This document shows positions 57,518 to 64,000 of a stretch of DNA of 64,000 nt, in pieces. Source of the DNA: Nitrogeniibacter mangrovi (GTDB lineage: Bacteria > Pseudomonadota > Gammaproteobacteria > Burkholderiales > Rhodocyclaceae); assembly GCF_010983895.1 (NCBI RefSeq), contig NZ_CP048836.1, positions 1,116,001-1,180,000 on the forward strand. The letters are read 5' to 3'. The translations under genes were made by a program, and so were the position numbers. Position 1 is the first letter of the stretch; the number at the start of each line of letters is the position of its first letter. Under the pieces are notes generated by a model. That model ran no database searches. It was not told the origin of the DNA and saw only the letters and a list, made by a program, of their open reading frames with translations.

Positions 57518-57858
57518 CGGCCATCCGATTGGAAGGGTGCTAAGGCCTGCCGGTCACAACGCGGAATGTCATCAGACGTTCAGTCAAGCCGAGCGCGGTG
57601 TGCTTGACGCCAATTCATCACCGACGCTAGACGAGGCCGTCTGGCCGGATATGCCAGGGCTGAGCGATCAGCGAAGCACTTCGCAGTGCTCGGCTTGTGC
57701 CTATTTACGGTCCAGCAACAAGGGATGGCGTCGCCGGAAGCATGGCGTCAGAGCGCGCGGCAGAGTTCAAGACTGAGTGAGACGTCGTTCAGAACTGAGC
57801 GAGAATCGACACTTGGCGGGCGTGTTTTGTCCCATGCAAAAAACTTTCAGGATGCCGA
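57518..57858. other. Non-coding stretch between the efflux remnant and the groE promoter
   Basis: Short open frames occur on both strands but none has a recognisable domain, a ribosome-binding site or codon bias like the neighbours. No insertion sequence ends or RNA gene seen. With the adjacent fragment it looks like a scar of past gene loss. Confidence 0.5.
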
Positions 57859-57888
57859 CTTGAAATCGGTCAGGGGCGTCCCTATTAT
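57859..57888 (+). promoter_or_regulatory. groESL promoter, overlapping sigma-70 and sigma-32 type
   Basis: TTGAAA (57860-57865) and TATTAT (57883-57888) are 17 bases apart, a good sigma-70 promoter. The same region reads CTTGAAA, 14 bases, CCCTATTA, close to the sigma-32 consensus. The CIRCE element starts at its 3' edge. Confidence 0.75.
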
Positions 57889-57914
57889 TAGCACTCGTCG
57901 GCGGTGAGTGCTAA
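57888..57914. promoter_or_regulatory. CIRCE operator (HrcA site) upstream of groES
   Basis: TTAGCACTC, nine bases, GAGTGCTAA: exact consensus, placed over the expected groE transcription start. HrcA bound here represses groESL. Confidence 0.95.
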
Positions 57915-58011
57915 CAGACCTTCTGTCGGCCCGCGTGTCCGAAGCGTCAATTGATTTCATGAATGCGGCCGTTGGCCGCAGCAGTCGAACCTGTTCCAAG
58001 GAGATAACTCG

Positions 58012-59998
<1,987 letters not shown>

Positions 59999-60019
59999 TC
60001 GCCCAGGTCCAGGCCTGCG

Positions 60020-60050
60020 AAAAAGCCCCGCCACGAGCGGGGCTTTTTTT
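60020..60050 (+). terminator. Rho-independent terminator after groEL
   Basis: AAAAAGCCCCGC / GCGGGGCTTTTT, 12-bp stem with a five-base loop and a T run. Confidence 0.93.
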
Positions 60051-60218
60051 GTGCACGACGGGGCGCACCGCGGACGGTGAAGCGTGGGATAATCGCTGGA
60101 AAAAATCGGCAGGGAGCGACCCGATGCAGGTGCTGGGCGCTCCCCGGAGACTGCACGGGAATCCCGTTCAGGCCTCCCGTAGACCGAGAAAAGGAGAACA
60201 GCGAGGGAGAATTTAACG

Positions 60219-60278
60219 ATGCCCGCTTACGTGATACTTACAGAAAAAGACGATGCGGATACTGCTTGCCGAGGATGA
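60219..60278 (+). CDS. Possible 19-residue leader peptide before the response regulator
   Basis: ATG 60219 encodes MPAYVILTEKDDADTACRG and stops at TGA 60276-60278, overlapping the response regulator start by 26 bases in another frame. GAGGGAG lies at a good distance upstream, whereas the regulator's own start has only an A-rich stretch. This suggests translational coupling. No homologue is known to me; evidence is only the start signal and position. Confidence 0.35.
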   Translation: MPAYVILTEKDDADTACRG

Positions 60279-60936
60279 TGCCGTCATTGCCGATGGCCTC
60301 GTGCGAGCCCTGAAGCGTGCCGGTTATGCGATTGATCACGTGGCGACCGGATCCGAGGCGGATACCGCGCTCGTCGGTCAGTCCTATGATCTGGTCATTC
60401 TCGATCTCGGTTTGCCGAAACTGCCCGGCATCGACGTGCTCAAGCGCCTGAGGGGGCGCAAGTCGGCCATGCCGGTGCTGATCCTCACGGCGCAGGACGG
60501 GGTCGAGGATCGGGTGCGGGGGCTCGATGCGGGGGCCGACGACTACCTGACCAAGCCGTTCGCGCTGCCCGAACTCGAAGCCCGGGTGCGCGCCCTCACG
60601 CGGCGCGGCACGGGTCAGCCCAAGTGCATCGAGCTCGGTCAGCTGAGCTACGATCAGGCCGACCGGGTCGTCAAGGTCGGCGGATTGGTGGTCGAATTCT
60701 CGGCGCGCGAGATGGGGCTGCTGGAGATCTTCATCCTCAGGGCCGGGCGCCTGGTGAGCAAGGATCAGCTCGTCGACCACCTGTGCGGCTGGGGAGAGGA
60801 AGTGTCCAACAATGCCATCGAGGTCTATGTGCATCGCCTGCGCAAGAAGCTCGAATCGAGTGGGGTGCGGATCGTCACCGTGCGTGGCCTGGGGTGCTGC
60901 CTGGAAAAACCCGACGGCGACGCGGCGGGTGCCTGA
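60253..60936 (+). CDS. OmpR-family response regulator (TctD/QseB-like)
   Basis: 227 residues. Receiver with acidic pair 'LLAEDDA', phospho-acceptor Asp51 in 'LVILDLGLP' and Lys101 in 'DYLTKPF'. Winged-helix DNA-binding domain from about 125 with 'VSNNAIEVYVHRLRKKLESSGVRIVTVRGLGC'-type recognition helix region. Paired with the kinase 36 bases downstream. Best guess is the TctD group, which controls tricarboxylate or aromatic acid uptake; target genes are not in the window. Confidence 0.9.
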   Translation: MRILLAEDDAVIADGLVRALKRAGYAIDHVATGSEADTALVGQSYDLVILDLGLPKLPGIDVLKRLRGRKSAMPVLILTAQDGVEDRVRGLDAGADDYLTKPFALPELEARVRALTRRGTGQPKCIELGQLSYDQADRVVKVGGLVVEFSAREMGLLEIFILRAGRLVSKDQLVDHLCGWGEEVSNNAIEVYVHRLRKKLESSGVRIVTVRGLGCCLEKPDGDAAGA

Positions 60937-60972
60937 TTCGGGCATGTACCTGCGCCGGGCGGAGGGTCGGGC

Positions 60973-62424
60973 ATGATTCCGCGCGCACGCAAGAACAAGG
61001 CGCCGGGCAAGGGGCAGCAGAATTCGCTGTTCGGCGAGATCCTCGACTGGATGCTCGCGCCGCTGCTGTTCCTGTGGCCGATCTCCATCATCGTCACCCA
61101 CAACGTGGCCGACAACATCGCCAACGAGCCCTACGACCGGGCCATGGCCGAAAGCGTGCGGACCCTGGCCCGGCTGGTGAAACTCGACGGGCCTCAGGTC
61201 CACGTGGACTTCCCCGCGCCGCCGCGCACCCTGTTCCGGGCCGACCGCGACGACACGGTCTACTACCAGGTGGCTGATCGCCAGGGCGAGGTCGTCGCCG
61301 GTGACTGGGAGATTCCGTGGGCGCCGCCGCCGGTGCGGCTGTTGCCCGACGAGGTCTATTACCGCGACGACGTGATTCAGGGCGAGGAGGTGCGCATCGC
61401 CTACCAGTTCCTGCGTACCGAGCCCGATCCGACCCGGGCGCCGGTGCTGGTGCAGATCGCCGAAACGCGCAACAAGCGCGCCGAGCTGGCCTCGCAGGTG
61501 GTGACCGGGGTGCTGCTGCCCCAGTTCGCCATCATTCCGCTGGCGGTCATCCTGGTGTGGGTGGGCCTGTCGCGCGGCATCTCGCCGCTCAGCCGTCTTC
61601 AGACCCTGATCCGGCGCCGCCGTCCGACCGACCTGTCGCCGATTTCCACCACCGGGGTCCCCGAGGAGCTGCGCCCGCTCATCGTCGCTTTCAACGAGAT
61701 GATGTCGCGCCTGGAAGAGAACCTGCAGGCGCAACAGCGATTCATTGCCGATGCGGCCCACCAGATGCGCACGCCGCTGACCGGTCTGCGCATGCAGACC
61801 GAGCTGGCGCTCGACGAGACCGACCCGGAACTGCTGCACGACTCGCTCTCGCGCATCGCCCGCAGCACCGAGCGCGCCAGTCACCTCATCAACCAGCTGC
61901 TCACCCTGGCGCGGGCCGAATCCAGTTCAGAGAAGATCTACGCGGTGGAGCAGGTGGACCTGGAAATGCTGGTGCGTGAAGTGGCTCACGACCTGTTCCC
62001 GCGCGCCCAGGCCAGGGCCATCGATCTGGGCGTGGAAGACACCGGCTGGCCACTGCTGATCGACGGCAATCCGGTCATGCTCAACGAGATGATCGCCAAT
62101 CTGGTCGACAACGCCATCAAGTACACGCCCGAGGGCGGCAGTGTCACCATTCGCACCCAGGCTACCGATTTCGCCATCCTCGAGGTCGAGGACACCGGTA
62201 TCGGCATTCCCGAGGAGGACCGCGAGCGGGTCTTCGAGCGCTTCTACCGGGTGCTCGGCAGCGATGCAGACGGCTCCGGCCTGGGCCTGCCGATCGTGCG
62301 CGAGATCGCCGAGATGCATCGGGCCAGCGTGACGCTCAAGCCCAATCCGGCCGGCAAGGGCTCCATCGCGCAAGTGGTGTTCCCGCGCAGTTATGCCCGT
62401 CGCCGCCCCCTGGACGATACCTGA
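60973..62424 (+). CDS. Sensor histidine kinase (TctE-like)
   Basis: 483 residues. Membrane helix near 28-43, a periplasmic domain of about 130 residues (pattern 'YDRAMAESVRTLARLV', as in the 2CSK_N domain of TctE/QseC), second helix near 183-200, then the dimerisation/phosphorylation motif 'IADAAHQMRTPLTGLRMQ' with His263. ATPase boxes: N-box 'NLVDNAIKYTPEGG', 'DTGIGIPEE' and 'GSGLGLPIVREI'. Ligand unknown. Uses a start just after the regulator gene. Confidence 0.9.
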   Translation: MIPRARKNKAPGKGQQNSLFGEILDWMLAPLLFLWPISIIVTHNVADNIANEPYDRAMAESVRTLARLVKLDGPQVHVDFPAPPRTLFRADRDDTVYYQVADRQGEVVAGDWEIPWAPPPVRLLPDEVYYRDDVIQGEEVRIAYQFLRTEPDPTRAPVLVQIAETRNKRAELASQVVTGVLLPQFAIIPLAVILVWVGLSRGISPLSRLQTLIRRRRPTDLSPISTTGVPEELRPLIVAFNEMMSRLEENLQAQQRFIADAAHQMRTPLTGLRMQTELALDETDPELLHDSLSRIARSTERASHLINQLLTLARAESSSEKIYAVEQVDLEMLVREVAHDLFPRAQARAIDLGVEDTGWPLLIDGNPVMLNEMIANLVDNAIKYTPEGGSVTIRTQATDFAILEVEDTGIGIPEEDRERVFERFYRVLGSDADGSGLGLPIVREIAEMHRASVTLKPNPAGKGSIAQVVFPRSYARRRPLDDT

Positions 62425-62435
62425 GCCCGGAGTGT

Positions 62436-62463
62436 TTGACGTCGCCGGAGATTCAGCTATAAT
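62436..62463 (+). promoter_or_regulatory. Sigma-70 promoter of tRNA-Phe
   Basis: TTGACG (62436-62441), 16 bases, TATAAT (62458-62463), 13 bases upstream of the mature tRNA. A strong promoter expected for a stable RNA. Confidence 0.85.
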
Positions 62464-62476
62464 GCGCGCTCTTCGT

Positions 62477-62552
62477 GGCCAGTTAGCTCAGTTGGTAGAG
62501 CAGCGGATTGAAAATCCGCGTGTCCGTGGTTCGATTCCGCGACTGGCCACCA
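62477..62552 (+). tRNA. tRNA-Phe (anticodon GAA)
   Basis: 76 bases including an encoded CCA. Acceptor stem GGCCAGT/ACTGGCC, D-arm AGCTCAGTTGGTAGAGC, anticodon loop TTGAAAA giving GAA, T-arm with TTCGATT. Single gene, followed by its own terminator. Confidence 0.97.
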
Positions 62553-62560
62553 GAATCCTG

Positions 62561-62598
62561 CAAGACGCCGGCTCACTTGGGCCGGCGTCTTGTTTTTT
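62561..62598 (+). terminator. Rho-independent terminator after tRNA-Phe
   Basis: CAAGACGCCGGC / GCCGGCGTCTTG, 12-bp stem with an eight-base loop, followed by six T residues. Confidence 0.93.
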
Positions 62599-62677
62599 GC
62601 GCCTCGAATGTGTCGGCGCCGTCAATCGCCATCCCGGAAGCGTCTGATTTTCCTCAAGCTTTGGGGTGGGGTCGGGG

Positions 62678-62686
62678 TGATATAAT
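62678..62686 (+). promoter_or_regulatory. Extended -10 promoter of hemA
   Basis: TGATATAAT: a perfect TATAAT preceded by TG with one base between, 34 bases before the hemA start. No good -35 is visible, as is usual for extended -10 promoters. Confidence 0.65.
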
Positions 62687-62720
62687 TCGCCCTCGAATTT
62701 TGCCGGCTTTGTTCTGCTTC

Positions 62721-63968
62721 ATGCCCCTTTTTGCGCTCGGTCTGAATCACCACACGGCACCGCTCGCCATTCGCGAGCGCGTGGCGTTCGGGCCTGAGCG
62801 GTTGCTGACGGCGCTCAAGGATCTGACCGCGCGCTGTGCGCAGGAGGCGGCGATCCTGTCCACCTGCAATCGCACCGAGGTCTACTTCTCGACCCAGGAG
62901 CCGCAGGCGGCGGCCGACTGGCTGGCGCACTTTCACAGCCTGCCGCTGGCGGATGTCTCCCCGTACCTCTACACGTATCCGGACCGTGAGGCCGTGCGCC
63001 ATGTGTTTCGCGTGGCCAGCGGGCTCGATTCGATGGTGCTGGGCGAGCCGCAGATCCTCGGGCAGGTCAAGGAGGCCATGCGCCAGGCCGAGGAGGCCGG
63101 CACCCTCGGTACGACGCTGCACAAGCTGTTCGAGCGCACCTTCTCGGTGGCCAAGGAAGTGCGCTCGTCCACGGCGATCGGTGCCAACGTGGTGTCCATG
63201 GCGGCGGCCTCGGTGCATCTGGCCGAGCGCATCTTCGAGCGGATGAAGGATCAGCGGGTGCTGTTCATCGGCGCCGGCGAGATGATCGAGCTGTGTGCCG
63301 CGCACTTCGCGGGGACCGGCCCGAAGCAGATCACCATCGCCAACCGCACGCCGGAGCGCGCCCTGGCCTTGGCCGAGCGTTTCGGCGGCGACACCCTGCG
63401 TCTCGAGCTCATCGGGGATCTGCTACACAAGTACGACGTGGTGGTCTCCTGTACGGCGAGCCGCTTGCCGATCGTCGGCCTCGGCATGGTCGAGCGTGCG
63501 CTCAAGGCGCGACGCCACCGGCCCATGGTGATGGTCGATCTGGCGGTGCCGCGCGACATCGAGCGCGAGGTGGAGGATCTGGACGACATCTTTCTGTACA
63601 CCGTCGACGATCTGGCCCAGGTGGTCGCTTCGGGCAGGGAGTCGCGCCAGGCCGCGGTACTGGAAGCCGAGGCGATCATCGACGATCGGGTGCAGGGCTT
63701 CTTCCACTGGCTCGAGGGGCGTGGTGCGGTCCCCGTGATCCGGGCCCTGCGCGAGGAGGCCGACCGACTGCGTCAGGCCGAACTGGAGCGCGCCATGCGG
63801 CGCCTGGCCAAGGGCGAGAGTGCGGAGAAGGTGCTCGAATCGCTCAGCCACGGCTTGACCAACAAGCTGATTCACGGCCCGTCGCACTACCTGAACCACG
63901 CTGAGGGCGAATCGCTGGCCGAGGCCGGCGAGATGGTCAGCCAACTGTTCAAGCTCGGCCAGCGCTAG
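62721..63968 (+). CDS. hemA: Glutamyl-tRNA reductase
   Basis: 415 residues. '[19 protein letters not shown]' start, catalytic Cys in '[12 protein letters not shown]' (about residue 49), '[24 protein letters not shown]' and the NADPH loop '[17 protein letters not shown]'. It makes glutamate-1-semialdehyde from Glu-tRNA, the first step of tetrapyrrole synthesis, which feeds heme for the oxidase genes elsewhere in the window. ATG 62721 chosen by family start; 32 bases after it end the window with no further gene visible. Confidence 0.96.
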   Translation: MPLFALGLNHHTAPLAIRERVAFGPERLLTALKDLTARCAQEAAILSTCNRTEVYFSTQEPQAAADWLAHFHSLPLADVSPYLYTYPDREAVRHVFRVASGLDSMVLGEPQILGQVKEAMRQAEEAGTLGTTLHKLFERTFSVAKEVRSSTAIGANVVSMAAASVHLAERIFERMKDQRVLFIGAGEMIELCAAHFAGTGPKQITIANRTPERALALAERFGGDTLRLELIGDLLHKYDVVVSCTASRLPIVGLGMVERALKARRHRPMVMVDLAVPRDIEREVEDLDDIFLYTVDDLAQVVASGRESRQAAVLEAEAIIDDRVQGFFHWLEGRGAVPVIRALREEADRLRQAELERAMRRLAKGESAEKVLESLSHGLTNKLIHGPSHYLNHAEGESLAEAGEMVSQLFKLGQR

Positions 63969-64000
63969 CGGCCGCCACGTGTGCTACTGGCGCGCGCATC

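Noticed and set aside
57471..57907. Short plus-strand frames before groES
   Set aside because: No ribosome site, domain or codon bias, and the 3' part covers the groE promoter and CIRCE.

Overview
The window is GC-rich, densely coding bacterial DNA. Gene content points to a betaproteobacterium, most likely Rhodocyclales/Zoogloeaceae (Azoarcus/Thauera-like). The supporting features are a coxBA-ctaG-DUF2970-coxC-SURF1-ctaAB-sco cluster with an antisense DUF2909 gene, CIRCE sites at both rpoH and groESL, glnK-amtB behind a sigma-54 promoter, and a Lap-type adhesin system. The genus is an inference; no rRNA gene is present.

Layout. (1) 1-4830: a tightly overlapping operon: DUF1365 tail, cyclopropane-fatty-acid-synthase-like methyltransferase, chalcone-isomerase-like protein, MFS carrier, DUF3833 lipoprotein, SDR and SnoaL/NTF2-like protein, probably for lipid modification or envelope stress. 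(2) 4831-13786: an aa3/caa3-type cytochrome c oxidase with its copper and heme A assembly factors, preceded by a perfect FNR-type box. (3) 13859-14775: rpoH under a perfect CIRCE operator. (4) 14980-37399: a complete Lap-like biofilm adhesin system. It comprises an ABC exporter, a membrane fusion protein, a LuxR-type regulator with a degenerate receiver, a 4,319-residue RTX adhesin with twelve ~238-residue modules, a small unknown protein, a LapD-like c-di-GMP receptor, a LapG-like protease, and a TolC/LapE-like outer membrane protein carrying an extra NTF2-like C-terminal domain. (5) 37535-42381: fumC, a U32 peptidase-family tRNA hydroxylase (TrhP-like), and the DUF485/actP acetate uptake pair. 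(6) 42680-54454, minus strand: an 11-gene operon purU, soxB, soxD, soxA, soxG, glnT/gmaS, glxB, glxC, glxD, folD, folB. It fits the N-methylglutamate route of methylamine oxidation plus tetrahydrofolate C1 processing, and diverges from an XRE-cupin regulator. (7) 55310-57156: glnK-amtB under a sigma-54 promoter. (8) 57248-57880: an efflux outer-membrane-factor remnant and non-coding sequence. (9) 57859-59998: groESL with CIRCE. (10) 60253-63968: a TctDE-like two-component system, tRNA-Phe and hemA.

How the parts work together. LapA-like, LapB/C/E-like, LapD-like and LapG-like genes form one circuit: the adhesin is exported, held in the outer membrane by its N-terminal retention module, and released by LapG when c-di-GMP falls. 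The retention module has a di-alanine site of the kind LapG cuts. In the methylamine region, Amt could take up (methyl)ammonium, GmaS/Mgs/Mgd could convert it to NH4+ and methylene-THF, and FolD and PurU could take the C1 unit to formate. A pair of inverted operator-like sequences sits over the purU promoter. rpoH and groESL sharing CIRCE suggests HrcA controls both the chaperonin and the heat-shock sigma factor.

All functional calls come from reading motifs and context; no database search was run.
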